A stretch of DNA of 64,000 bases from Oryza sativa Japonica Group. Taxonomy: Eukaryota; Streptophyta; Magnoliopsida; Poales; Poaceae. Positions 31,594-44,842 of this stretch are shown here, piece by piece (within the stretch, counting starts at the first letter, position 1; the number at the start of each line of letters is the position of its first letter). The notes below the pieces were generated by a model, which worked only from the letters and a program-made list of their open reading frames with translations, was not told where the DNA came from and searched no databases. The position numbers and the translations under genes were made by a program. The stretch is taken from the NCBI RefSeq assembly GCF_034140825.1, contig NC_089039.1, forward strand, positions 29,710,501-29,774,500. Reading direction: 5' to 3'.

Positions 31594-34500
31594 TCAGCCA
31601 GGCCCAGGATTTAATGGAGCATATACACTGCCTTGAACAACTGGTCTCTGCTGGTTTGGGGACTGCAGTTGCTGCTTAGATTGCTCCTGGTGCCACTGGC
31701 CACCATACATAGGCAAACCACCTGGCATCTGCCTTTCCAGCACATCATGGCTAGATGATGGCAATAGTCTCTCACCCCCAGCAAATGTATCTTGAGGAGA
31801 GCTAAGCATCATAGATGTTGAATTAACTGCATTTGAATCATTCGACACCTCGTGCTTCTGCTGGCTTATGGATGAAAGTCCAGCGCTGCCTTTCTCTGTA
31901 CTCTGAGGAATAGGTGGTGTTGGAACTATCTGATTGTTTTGGACTTGAACGACCTGTGAGTCTGGCCTACAATCAGAATTACTTTGGAGGTTTTGGTGCA
32001 TCATCATTCTTTGGATGCTATTCTGCGATGAATGGACATGCTGTTGTTGCTGTTGTGTGGTCAGTGAAGATTTAGGATGGAGTGGAAGCTGTTGTGAAGT
32101 TAAGAGGGCCTGACTAGGAGAACCCTGCAATACGCCTTGGTTACCAATATCTGGCAACTGTTTTGGTGATTGAGGCAATGGAGAACTGTATAGTTTATGT
32201 TGATTTCCAGGATGAGGGATTGACGGATTTGATGCTTTATTTCCGGGTAAAGTTCCTTGGCCATGTTGAATCAGTTTGTTCTCAGTAATTTGCTTTTTGG
32301 AAGACGCAGAAACAGCATTGGTTGGAGTGGTGTCAACTGTAGTCTGAGGTATCAGCATGTTCCCTCGTCCTAAGCTCTTCATAAGCTTAGCCTGTTGACT
32401 ACCTTGATTCCTTTGTTGCTGATTCTGTCTAGGCTGCTGTTGACTCTTCTTTGGCTTATGTTGTGTAGCATTGGTTGGTTGATTGGGATGTGCACAGCTA
32501 TCTGGTGGATTTTGTGCAGCTTGCTGCCGCTGATGCTGTGGTTGTGAAGATGGGGCTGACAAGGCTGCAGGTGATTGCTTCTGCTGCTGACCATGCGAAC
32601 CATTCTGTACACTGGGTACTGCACTTGCTCCAGGAAGATCATTCTGTTGCTGAGGCACCATACGTTGTTGGATGTTCCTTTCTTTAGCCAAGCGCATAGC
32701 ATATGTTTGCTGCTGTGGATTCGAATGGCTCATCCCTTGGATCTGAGGATGCTGCGGATTTCCAAACATGTGTGATGGCGGTGAAATTTGATGTTTCTGT
32801 TGATGTTGCTGAATAGGAAAAGACTGAACAGGTGAAGAAGATGCCGCATTGGAGAGTGAATGATTCATGCTGCTGATGGCTTGAGTATTTCCCTGTGAAA
32901 CCTGCATGCAGAACTCTGGCATCACAATCTGCCTATGCTCTTCCATATTTTGACCAGGCTAAAGGAAAGGAAATATAAATTAGCTATCCCTAGTTTTTAA
33001 CAGTTTATAAATTCAGTGAGGTACTTTAACCTTCATAAAATTCAAGTCACATAAATAACAGATGTAAATGTAATCCCTCCGAGTCTAAAGCAACTAAGCT
33101 TTAGAATGTGTTGAGTCAAACTTTTTAAGCTTCAGTTACACAGAACTATTTAGATTGGTCAGATAAAAATAAATTTCATATTTTTCTAATTTCCCAAGGA
33201 ACAAACATGTGGATGTCCAATCAGTTAACTGTCCTGAAGGAACATTGAAATTTGCGTAATCAGTTAACTGGCAAATGACATCTAAGCATATAAAATCCGT
33301 CCATAGAAAACAAAGAAAATGTGACACAGCAAAAAATTCGAGCAGCAAATCACTAGAGAAGCTGCATAGCATCCTACACAAGCCTCTGATATCCTTCGAT
33401 AAAGGCAACTTCTCATTTACATAAGTTTGCTGGCAACATTGGTTCAATAAAAAATATAGAAAGCAACTAAGTGGGAGCAGTACTCATGAATTTGTTTATA
33501 TAAGACATAAGTATGCTGGCATCACTTATGCAATAACAAATAATGCATGGATTGCTTGGAGGGTGCAACTGGAAAGACAAGCAAAGACACCAGTAAAAAT
33601 CTCCCATTCTTTTCTTTATAGGAGAGATGATAACCAATGGAGAAGAGCTTAAAAGTTAAAACATGCAGTTAACTCAAGTCTGACTCTGTGTGAGCACCAA
33701 GATTTAACTAGATAATAAATAAAAGGTTAACTCACATGAAGCGCCTGCATAGGATTATGTGGCCGTAAGGTTGGATTTCCAGGGGCAGACATGGCTCCAG
33801 GATGGACATTTACTGCGTTTGGCGCTCCTTGCCCACTGTTGGCTAATACATTTCCAGGTGAAACCACATTTGGCTTTCCAGGGGAACTATGCCTAGGAAA
33901 GCCTACAGTTGCAGCAGGCATACCTCGATTTAGTCCTGACACCATGCCCATACCATGGGTACCAGGCATCACACGTGCACCACGATCAACCCCAGGAGGA
34001 AATGCTCCTGGAACAGAACCTCCAGTCTGCTGAAGATTTCTACCACTAAGAATCTGGTTATAGTGAATCTTCTGTTGCTCATCACTTTGTAAAGAGGTAC
34101 ATCTAGGAACACCATATTTCTGAGCATCCCTATAGAAGAAATTGCACAGACGAGAACTTTTTAAATGAATTTTGTCATGCGTTCTTCTTAATACCTGCTA
34201 CGAAGAATTAAGAATTTACCTTGAAGAGGCACTAAATGTTGAAGGCGGCAAAAAATTGTTGCTCAGAACCGTACCAGGTGACCCTGATAACCTGGAATTC
34301 AGAGTTGAATTGGGAGTTGTAGGGCCATTGGAACCATGATGGTTTGGTGGTGTTAACCCAATTGTATAAGAACTCTGGTAACCACTACCAGGCGTACTTG
34401 CATCTAGGTTTGAACTTACAGCGTCGCAAAGATCAAGTGGCCTGTTACACATTACACATCAACATGAAGGTGACCACTGGATGCTGTTAGGGCCATAAAA

Positions 34501-37500
34501 TAATAATAATAACTAGAGAACATATAGGAAGATGAAATATCTTAGTATTTTCACCAAAAAAATATTAAACTAAATATCAAAAAGAACATTCAAAAGCATT
34601 ACATACGTCAAAGCGCCTCCGGATAAGTTATTTGGGCATGCTTGTGTTAGAGCGGCAACATGAGAACTATGTGGCTGTATGATCGACTTGAGTTCCTGGC
34701 TATTACCCTATAGACAAGACACAAGAAAAAACATACCATAAGAAATACTTCCCAGTAACAACAAGAAGGGTAGTAAAAAAAGCACTCTGGCATAATGTGA
34801 ATAATACATTATCAGTTCAGCATTACTAGTTCAGAAAGATGATTGAGACAGATGGAAGTGAGATAGTTCAACGGAAGAGTTTGCTACCACATCATATTAT
34901 CAAATATAGCATAGGTACATGCATAAATTGAAATAAAGAGGTACATAGACAAGCACAGGTATAGAACTAATACAAGTTCAAGACTAGAAAATGAATACTT
35001 GGTTTCACCATTACAACCTAAAATTCTTGCAAGACAAAAAAAAAAGCAAGAGTTACCTAACCTCTGTTATAAATGTAACAAAATAAGTTGCATGATTATA
35101 CATTATAAACCACCAACAAATTAAAGCGACCAGAATAATCATAAGGAGAGACATGAACCTTTCTACGTCTGGCGTGCAGTTGCCGCATGAGTAGAATCAT
35201 TTTTTCAAAATGTGCCTTGAGATTTTCTTCCTCTATTGGTCCTTGAAGTCGTTGGAATAACTGCCTAGCACTTCCCTGATGTTCATATGAATAAAACATG
35301 TTAGGAACTCAGTGAAATGCTCAACATGTCTTCACTTATAGCAATATTGCTGATGAAAGCAACACCTGAATTCAGAAAGAAAGTATCAGACAGTAAATAG
35401 GTCCAACATCACATTTTTGTGAGATGTACCCGCATATGTGGCAAGCAATTAAATATATAAATCAAAAGAGTAGTTATAACATGCCTTTGGAATGCCTGGC
35501 AACGTAAAATGATAGTGTTGAGATGAACCAGAGTCCTCTGCACTATCGGCACCATCACCAGAATTTTTATCCACGAGAACCTTATAACGCTCCTTGCACC
35601 CTTTAGGTTGCCTATATACAGACTGCATGACAAGGTATGCAAAACTCAAGTTAATCAGGGAAAGATCACTAACAGCAGCCCATGAGATTATGATAAAATG
35701 TATTTTTTTTCACTGCAACTAGAGTTTACAACAGAACCCAAAACTTACTCCTAATGGCATCTACCACTAAAATAAAATGCCTAGAACCAAGAACGGAAAT
35801 AAAATCAGAGCTTGCAGGACATGTTTGAAGAATATACAAACATAGAAAAAGTTGCTATCCCAGATTTTAAATTACCTTGAATTGCTCAATGCTATTAATT
35901 GCGTCGCTTACTAATTCCCAGTTTTGACCCAAGTCGTGGACAAGGACAACAAGAGCCTGAAATTTATGATATTTAAGTCATTACCACAAATCGTATTAAA
36001 GAACACATAATCAATCAAAGCCATCTACCAAAAGCATAAAAAATATGTGCACATGCAAACCTGATCCTCGAAGTTTGACCATCCACCGCTGGAAGCCATC
36101 TACCAAAAGCATAGAACTTCAATAAGCAAATTGTAGGAAAGATATCCTGTTTGTACAGCATGTGTTGTCCACAACATTATGCTTGTATGTTCATGATTAT
36201 GATTTATGACAGCTCAACTTAAAAGGGAAATGTTTATCATGTTAAGATTCAGTAGCAAAACAACTGACTGAAAAGGACCAAATGGAAAGGAACAAAGCAA
36301 GACCATAAGAACAACATATGTGCAGCCAAACTTTAATTAGATCAGTGGTTATAAATATTCTGCAGAAAATATTGCCATATTGGTGGGGACAGTTTGTATT
36401 CTGAATAGTGAACCAATGTCCAAAACGACATGCATTTGTGACTACAGATAGTAGTCTTTTAGATCATGGATGAGAAATGAGAAGGTTCTGGACTTATGGA
36501 CAGCTTTTCCTTGGATATCAGCAACCCTTTTCAACATTATTCACTGTATTCCAGCCATACAACTGAAATAACTATAACCTTACTACTTCCACCTGCTTGC
36601 TTGACCTGAGCTGAGTCTGTCTCTCTATCTTGACCAACCAGCAACACAGGCCCTAGGTGAAATTAGCTTACTGGTCTATTGCTCACGGAAAGAGGAACAT
36701 GACATGACAAAAGAATCATCTTAATTTCTAACTTGATTATAGGTATACAGAGCAGAAAAATGTGCAACACAGCAGATCAAAGGTCCCATCTTCGACCACT
36801 GACAAAACTATGATGCTTATGCAAATAAAGAGAAAGGTGCATGGTAGTAGTTAGAGAAATCATAGTACCTTCAGTGCTTTGCCTTTTCTCCCACGATCCC
36901 TATTGGTGATTATCTTTATAATTTTAGCAGAATTTGCCATGTTACTCATCTGTGATGCAACAGGAGAAGCTTCCTGTGAAATATCTATCCCTTGCCTCAT
37001 CAATTTAAGCTTCTTCAAAGCATGTTGACCACCATGGGAAGCTACGAATAAAAATCAATACATGAGATGTTAAGAGCTACTTAATGTTTTCTCTCAAATA
37101 AAATATAGAGCAAATAGTTCGATTGCTGTATGACACAGGGTACAAGCACAATAATTAGAGGGGGTGAAGGTACCAATGTTCCATTTTGAATCAAATTGTT
37201 CAGAGTCTGATTTCTTCTTCAGAAAGTCCTTCTGAATAGAATGTTCATAAATGGTATTAAAATCAAATTAAAATTGCAAAATAATCTAAATAGCATCATT
37301 AAATGAACCAGAAAATGAAAACAAAGAGAAAAAAAAACCTGGTCATACTGAGTAAAGAAATCAGCTTGGGATCGTTGATCACATATACGGCCCTGAAGCA
37401 ATAGGAGAATAAATTTACTTGGACAAACATTGAAAACAACAATAATTGAGAGCATGCTTAAAGAATTAACCTTTGCAGAAGCCAAGGCACAGGAATTGGC

Positions 37501-40500
37501 TGCATTTTGAGAAGTCTTATATCCTGGGTTCTTAAGCTTTTTCTTCTTGTTAGCTTTAGTGACCACTTCCCTACCATCATATGGCAATTGTCTGTCAAAA
37601 TCAACTGTTGATTCGAAGTCTGTATTTTTCCATGGCAAGGACCCCCCATGCAACGAACTTTGATCATCTTGGTAGGAGCTTGTGTCCCCACTTGAAACAT
37701 CAGTTTTACTTGTGACTTGGGTGGTTCCACCAATGCCAGCAGGGTATGGGCTTACGATTCGTTGTCTAGCAGCTGTACGGATGCGTTTCGTAGGAACTGC
37801 AAGGAAAGATGAAGGCCTTTTTCCATTCGATAATTTGCTTTCCAAATATGGTTCAAAAGGCACATGAGTACTTATTCCATATGATCTTGCACCGTTAATC
37901 CTCTGCTGCCCTAGTTGTTTCCTATGGCCCATCTGTGATAACAAACCACCATCATATGCTTCCGGTAAATAAGTGCATGTCTCCCCTTCATCCTCATAAG
38001 CATTCTCCTGAGGCAAATCTGAGAACAAAATGTAAAGCATTAGGAGGAGTAAAGACATAATAATAGGAATTAATAACATAGGGCACAGGTAAGTATCACC
38101 TGCAGCAAAGTCACACCCAGATGCCTCATAGTCATCCTTGAGACCAATGTAACCAGTCTTCTGCAATTACCAACACTATCAATATAGTATTTGACAACAG
38201 AAAGTGCCAACACTGTGAACATGGAAAAAGCAAAGTGCGCCAGTAATGATGAAAGAAATGGCAAAAAAAGCAAATAAAATGGCATATGTTCCTTTTGGCG
38301 TTCATGCAGTACAGTACATCCAAACAGAACAAAAGCAACAGGATAATTAAATGCAGCATATGCCAGCAGCCCAGAAATATTTTAATACAGCAGTGGGAAC
38401 ATTTCAAACTTCTATTGCCAACAATATTCTTATGAGTCCTATGTGAAAATACAGGCGACCTTATCATTTCTGTTTGTTTACACATATAATGCCAGTCTAT
38501 CTTGTGATCCAGCATTTTAACACACTATCTGCATACCAGAAATATAATATGCATAATATGTTCATTAGAAAAAACTCTCTTCACCTTATGATGCACAGAA
38601 AGAGATTCCACAGACTCCCTGTATACCTTCATTGCACTAGGTGCTACTGTATAAAAGAGACTTCCCTGAAATTCAACAAAAGGATCAGAAACAACCGCTG
38701 TTGAACACTATTCATGCATGTTTCTAGTTGTCAAAACAAAGGTAAGTGTGTCTATTGAGTGTTTATCAGGGCGTTAGTACGAGATATCTTGAAGTAAAAG
38801 TGATGAAAAAAAATCAATCATAAAAAGACTGCACAAAGTTACAGTAGTTTACTTCTGAAAGATCAGACACTTTCAAGGTACCAAAGTCATTTAGCCTGTC
38901 AGGAGTTGGTGGTGCTTCAGCCAACACAAGAGAACCAGATGTCTGACTGTTATATTCAAGAAATTTAACTGCATAATCCTGAATTCGAGATTGGCGAGGA
39001 TAGTTAGGCTCTTCTGCTTCCGAGGATTTGTTACCCTGTTCAAATCCAAGATTGTGTCAACCTCACAGACAACAGCATAATCATCTGCCCTTGCTATAAC
39101 AAAGTATATACCAATTAAACTGCCAAAACATGATTTTAGCAGGTAAAATGGCAAAGATAAGACTAGTGTACTCAACTCCTGATTTTTTTTTTGTAACATC
39201 TAAGTACCCAACATCCTTCAATATATGGCACTAAAATGTGAACACATGTGATGTCATGAGCACAAATACACTATCACCCTTCAGAAAAGGTTATGTGAAA
39301 CAATTTGTTTACCTCAGATTTTTCAGCTTTCAAACCAGTATGATTTGTCGTATCCAGCATATCTGAGTTGTGTTCTTGAATAACAGCTGTCCTACCAATA
39401 GTTCGCAAAGCCTCTGCTGAACGCCAAAAACTCATGATACCTTTTACAAGGCTTCTTGTAACAGCTTTCTGCTTTCTCTGAATGATTGCTTCCTCAAATT
39501 TTGCCCTTCCTTTAGACACAACCCAATGGCATACCCGAGCTGCAGCCATATTTTTCCACAAGCGCTCCTATTAAATACAAACAAAAAAACAGTATACAGT
39601 TTATGTAAGCAACTCTTAAAAGAATGGCACAAGAATTTTGGCAAGGATTGAACTTTAGCTAAGAATAGCACAAGGAAAAACAAAATCAGAGACCAATTCA
39701 GAAAATACCTGCATGAAATCATTTGCCATCCAAGCCATCTCCTCAAGGACAAAATCCCAGTGACCCCTTGTCCTCTTCTCTAGAGACATATTATAGAGAG
39801 ATCGTTCACCAGCCCTCTTAAGATTCACCTATTAAACACAATTTCCTTTCTTTTCAGAACAAGATTAACATCATAGTAGAAAAATACATAAACCAGCATA
39901 CCTCTATAAGATGAGCCTTTTTAAGGATAGAATCTTCATGTTCCTTTTGTGCCATTTGGTCCAGATTCTCTCCAGATGTTTTAATTTCAGTCTCCATATC
40001 AGAGCTGTATTTTTCAGGTAGAGAATTTTTAGGCAAGACAGGGCCTACAACAATTGGATGGATAGAGTTAGAATTCCCAAGACAACTGTTTCTTCCCTCT
40101 GAACCTGGACTTTCCTCTTTATTCATACTGTGGACAGGAGACGAACAGACAATATCCTTCTGTGCAACTATTGCACTGTCAAAAGCTTCTGATTCATCTT
40201 TAACAGGAACAGTGGTGCTTACTTCAGGTTGTACATGATTGGAATTTTCCTTAACAGAAGTAGAACCGATGAAACCTTCCAACTGAACACTTTCCTTGAT
40301 ACCCTTGTTAGAAAGTCTACTAGTGTCCAGATCTTGAGGCTCGTCAACATTTTTCATATCAACTTGATTACTTTTTCCATCTGCATGATTATGAGTCATA
40401 TCTATGGATTCTTCACAATGTGGATCCACCAAATTTGTGCACACTGTTCCAGATTCTACAGCACACACTGGACTGATGCCACTGTTATCTAGTTCATCTA

Positions 40501-41824
40501 CATGGATAGAGGTAAAACCTTTATCCAATTGACCATCCTCAACCTTCTGATCATAAGCATGTGTTTCACTTGCATGATGTGTAGATTTTGCACTAGAATA
40601 AGATGACCTCAATATAATGTTTGAAGTAGAATCAGGGATCTCTACAGGTTCACCTGCTGCAACTACCTCACCACATCCACCAAGCTGTTGATTGCCATAC
40701 GCATTGGGCAACACTTCAATAGCTTTACTGCTACCATCACTTTGTGATGCTTCATTCTTCACTAAGCAGTTGCTTCCACGATTGGTTTGAATCCCATCCA
40801 ACTCCATTGCAACATGTTCATCAGAAGCTGTACTCTTAGTTGCATTTTCACGCTTCTGTCCTGCTTGTTTTAAACCAGAAACAGAACGTGCACCATGCCC
40901 ATCTGCCTGTTTTTCCTGCATTTCACCTTTTGCATCTTTTGGTTCAGAACTTTTAGCAGGAACCGTAGGTGATTTGACTGAAGTAATCTCCCTACATGGT
41001 TTTGACCTGTTGCGTCGAACATATGCCTGGCTCTTCACTCCAAGGCGTGATAGAACAGAATCCTCAGCTTGTTTTGCATTGTTGTGACCATCAGTGGGCA
41101 AGGGCTGCTTGGATTGAGCAGCATTAGTTCTCTTTGTTCCTCTTTTTACAATCTTCTCCTCTACAACGTCATTTTTATCTCCACGAAAGAGCATAAGATT
41201 GTCTGCTGTGTTGGTTTCACGGCATGGTGAACTTCCTGGTCTGCCGTTACTCTCAACAGAATCTCCACGAGGCGAAGCAGCAAAAGCAAAACTACCTTTA
41301 GCATCACTACAAATGAAGGAAAACAACATGATCACAGGTGAGCTTAAAATATTGTCATCGAATGCTATATCAGGAGAAAAAAGAAGTATTACCTTATCAC
41401 ATTCTGTTCAACTATTTGCTCTGTGAGAGAAGTCGATTGTACACTAACTGATGCTACATGGACAAATTTGAAATCCAATGGGTTCCCTCCCTGCAAAGAA
41501 AAAAGGGGAGTAAATTAAACAAAAGGAAAGATCAGAAATGGAGTCTGAAAGATAACACGGAAACATACTTTCTCTAGAAAATCCAGCTCTCTCTTCCGTT
41601 CTTCACGAACATCGTGCTCCTGCCTGAAGTTGAGAAATCATGTTATATGCTCTCCGTTTCCGTACCAATCATCCACAAAAAATGATCGAAATGTTTCTCC
41701 GCGCAACATACCTGAGCTCCTCCTGAGCTTTCTCAATGGCCAGACTGCGTGGTGAAGACTTGTTACCAACACTAACACCATAATTGAAAATTCCACCCAT
41801 AGAGCACGTTTTGATATTCACCAT
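31594..41824 (-). CDS. EAF1: Chromatin modification-related protein EAF1-like (NuA4 scaffold; HSA + SANT)
   Basis: EAF1/VID21 is the platform subunit of the NuA4 histone acetyltransferase complex in the nucleus. I trace 21 coding exons joining in phase to 1886 aa. Key exons are 41712-41824 (start), 39902-41306 (1405 bp), 39709-39828 and 39313-39567 (HSA), 37471-38018, 36061-36099 and 35876-35956 (SANT), 35485-35622, and 31594-32958 (last). The start MVNIKTCSMGG is the first Met after an in-frame stop. Residues ~10-50 hold the conserved SPRSLAIEKAQEELRQEHDVREERKREL. The HSA domain is ~558-650 (GHWDFVLEEMAWMANDFMQE). The SANT domain is ~1070-1125 (WSNFEDQALVVLVHDLG, CKERYKVL). The last 454 residues are a Gln-rich tail ending YAPLNPGPG. 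One intron uses a GC donor (after 35485). A 5'-UTR intron is likely at 41932-42332. Confidence 0.93.
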
Positions 41825-42346
41825 ATGACAGCCAAAGCAGGCATCATCCGGACATCACTGGATGCAGAGGCTCATTCCTCAGGGTTCTTCAGAGCGTGTT
41901 CGACCACAAGCAGTATCTCCCCGCAAGAGCTCTACAACATGGAATGTAGAAAGCAGAAATAGATAAGGACAAGAGCATTAATACAGTAGTAAAGACAAGA
42001 GAAACTGTGTGATAGATTCAGTTGTGGTATATTTCTATTGTTATGTATATCAGAGAAGAAGAACAGCACATTGCTGCCTGCAATGAATGCGTAAAGAATT
42101 GTTACTATGTCTGTTGAGGATACTCCTATCAGGCAGGGGAAACTAAAATAGATAGAGTGCATGAGTTGATAGAAATACAGCAAAGACATGTAAATGTAAA
42201 TGCGGCAGTATTAGCGATTGTGGAACCAACATAGAGAGTCGTATGATATGATAAGGGCACCATGGTGTGAAGAGTGGCACCGAGGCTGACCCAAGGCGTG
42301 AAGCGAGGGTGGAAATGAAGGAGAAACCGTACCTGGCGCGCGGAGC

Positions 42347-42360
42347 TAGGGTTAGGGTTT
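42347..42360 (-). promoter_or_regulatory. Tandem telo-box in the EAF1-like 5' leader
   Basis: TAGGGTTAGGGTTT (AAACCCTAACCCTA on the coding strand) lies just upstream of the probable 5'-UTR donor site at 42332. Telo-boxes near plant transcription starts are common in growth-related genes. Confidence 0.5.
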
Positions 42361-42662
42361 GCGGGCGAGAAGACGGGGCAGGGGCGGAGCGGGGTGGAGG
42401 TGCGATCGAGGGGAGAAGGCAGGGAGGCGAAGGGATGAGTGGGCGGCGGAGGAGGGCGGGGAGGTGGGCGGTGGAGGGGGGCGGGGGTCGCCGGAGGAAG
42501 AGGAGGCGGGAAGGAGAGCTGCGTGCCTGTATGTATGTATAGCGCGAACCAACAAGAGGAGAAGAGAAGAGAGGCGAGGCGAGAGGAGGGGGGAGAGGAG
42601 AGGGCGGCCGGCCGGCCTGTGTCTCGCTCGACTCGGTTCGGGTCGGGTCGGACTCACACTCA

Positions 42663-44842
42663 GGACATTTTGGCAGGGCTCCAGCTCCCAGATTCAACTT
42701 ATTTGGAGCTGAAGTCCAACCAAACGGTTCAGATCTGTTCAAATCTGGAGCGGAGCGCATGGAATCGCTAACTGGTGGGTTGGAGCGGCATTTTGGTCGC
42801 TCCTTAACTCCAACTCCAACCGCGTTATAGAATTGCCCACATATTTTCGATGAAATTACCCGCAAATGCCATCGCCCTACCCCTCATCCCTCTCTCCCGT
42901 ACCGCTTCACCCCGTCTTCCCCAACCTCCATCTCGCGGGAGCGAGGAGGCGAAGCAGCAGACGGCGCACGGTGGAGGAGGAAGCAGCCGGCGGCAACGAC
43001 GCACCGGCTGGAAATAGCCGGCGCATGGGCTTCCCCTTTCAGTGTCGCTCCCCTCCTTCCCATCCCGGCGCACAGCGGTTGAGGGCGAGCATGGCGGCGC
43101 ATGGCGGTTAATGGGGACCACAGGGGCGCACGGTGGCTGAGGGCAAGCACGGTAGCACAAGGTGGATGGAGACGGCGCAAGACGACCCCAAATGGCGGCA
43201 CGGTATTTTCTCCCAAACCCTAAAAATTTCCCTCACCTCTTCCCTTCAGATTTGGTTGAGTAGTTGTTATCATGTAATGAGCAAATGGGGAAGTTTCAGA
43301 TCTGAAGACTTGTCTAGTGATGAATGGTAAAAATGCAATGAGCGATTGGGATGTGTGAAATTTCAGAGCAGTGATGAACTATCTAGTAACTTTTTTTTGT
43401 TTAGTGTTGTACCTTGTGTTTACAATTATATACACACTTGGTTGGAATTGAGCATATCAGCAAATGGTTATATACACACTTGGTTTAGAATTCTTTAGTA
43501 TAAAACCTGGCAGTGGAAAGAATGTCCTTTTATGGGAGGATAATTGGATTGGGGGCATACCCCTGGCTGAGCAATTGGGAGAAAAAGAATAGGGAGGAAG
43601 CTATGACTTTCAATTCTGTGATAGATTTGAAGCTATACAATATCTTTTTATATATTGTCCTTAATTGATTCATGGGGTGTTTTGCAGACCTCGACGGAAA
43701 GACAAGTCACAAGTGAGATTTTCAAATCAAGATTTGGTTAGAGGGCACCTCTACAAAGGATTCAAGATTGAACTGCCAGAAGTCCCTTTTTTTTTGCCGT
43801 CATCACTGTTGTCCTTGCTTTCACTTGTTAGTTTTTCAAATATGTGATACCGAGATGTTTCGCAAAGGTTCTGTTGGATGTAAAGTAGCAGCACAAAACT
43901 TCAGTGGGTTATGAGATGTCGGTATGACTGAGAGACTAAAACTATTGTTGGTTTTTTTGCTTGGAGCTGACCTGGACTCTTGCTTGCAAGCAAGGCCTTG
44001 AACTTATTCATGGATGGATGCATTTTACCTTGTATACGGAGCACGGCAACAGCGGCGGGGTCGGAGCACGGCAACGACAGTGGTGTGCAAGGTTTCCAGA
44101 TCTGTGTGGAAGGTATCTGCATGGCAACGATGGGTTATAGCATTTCATTTTGCAGGTTAGCAGCTGGTGAACTGCAATCTATCAAGATTTCACGCCTGCC
44201 TTCAGTTTTATCTGTTAGCTAATGACAGCTAGTGCACCTTTGTGTTTTTTCTGCTCTGTGTATTCTGCTGGTTTGTGAATAGATTACTATGAATCTCTTG
44301 GAAAGTCATTGAAAATTGTCTGGACCTTTATTAAAAATTGTTTGAACCTTTATCAAAAATTGTTGTAAATTCGGTTCATCAATCATGTTTTCCAAGTGAT
44401 TATCTGTGTTGTGATTCTGCATGTAGCAGCTGCACAAATTGTGATTTGGTTTGATATCTTGCAAGAGAGAGGCCAATACTTTCAGGATGGGATAACACAA
44501 AGCATTCATGATGATCTAGCTGGTCATACTGCACGATGATAGACCATATTATATGTTATTTTGTGGTCTTTTGCTCTATCTTTTGATGATAATGATGCTA
44601 CAAGTTGTTAAACATTTATATTACTAAGGAAAAATAGCATATTAATCCTTCATGAAGTAAACGACAAGAATTACAAGGGTAGTATTGTCCATCTCCTCCC
44701 TATCCTCTCTTTCAGAAATTTAGGAGCTGACCAAATGAGCCAAACACTTTTACATCATCTCTAGCTCCTACAAGAGCTAGCTCCAGCTGGAGTTAGAGTT
44801 TGGAGTTAGGATCTGAGAGTTGGAGCTCTACCAAACAGGCCC
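42663..44842. mobile_element. Probable large non-autonomous hAT-like element (about 2.2 kb)
   Basis: Left end GGACATTTTGGCAGGGCTCC and inverted right end GGGCCTGTTTGGTAGAGCTC are similar over about 30 bp, continuing with CAGCTCCCAGAT against CAACTCTCAGAT. Both termini contain further GGAGCT/AGCTCC words. A duplication is not clean (CTCACACT left, CTCACTCT right, partly matching). The interior is a GC-rich block (42850-43220) followed by AT-rich sequence with a LINE scrap, and no transposase. It lies directly upstream of the EAF1-like promoter. Family and exact ends are uncertain. Confidence 0.5.
43509..43592 (+). pseudogene. LINE reverse-transcriptase (zf-RVT region) fragment
   Basis: Reads GSGKNVLLWEDNWIGG then IPLAEQLGEKE and a stop. 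The GxGxxxxxWxDNW motif is diagnostic of the region just upstream of the zf-RVT domain in plant non-LTR reverse transcriptases. Only about 28 codons remain, so this is a scrap carried within the larger element. Confidence 0.6.

Noticed and set aside
33070-33140. Possible Stowaway end (TAATCCCTCCGAGTC)
   Set aside because: Only one short end-like phrase, with no partner terminus, within an EAF1 intron.
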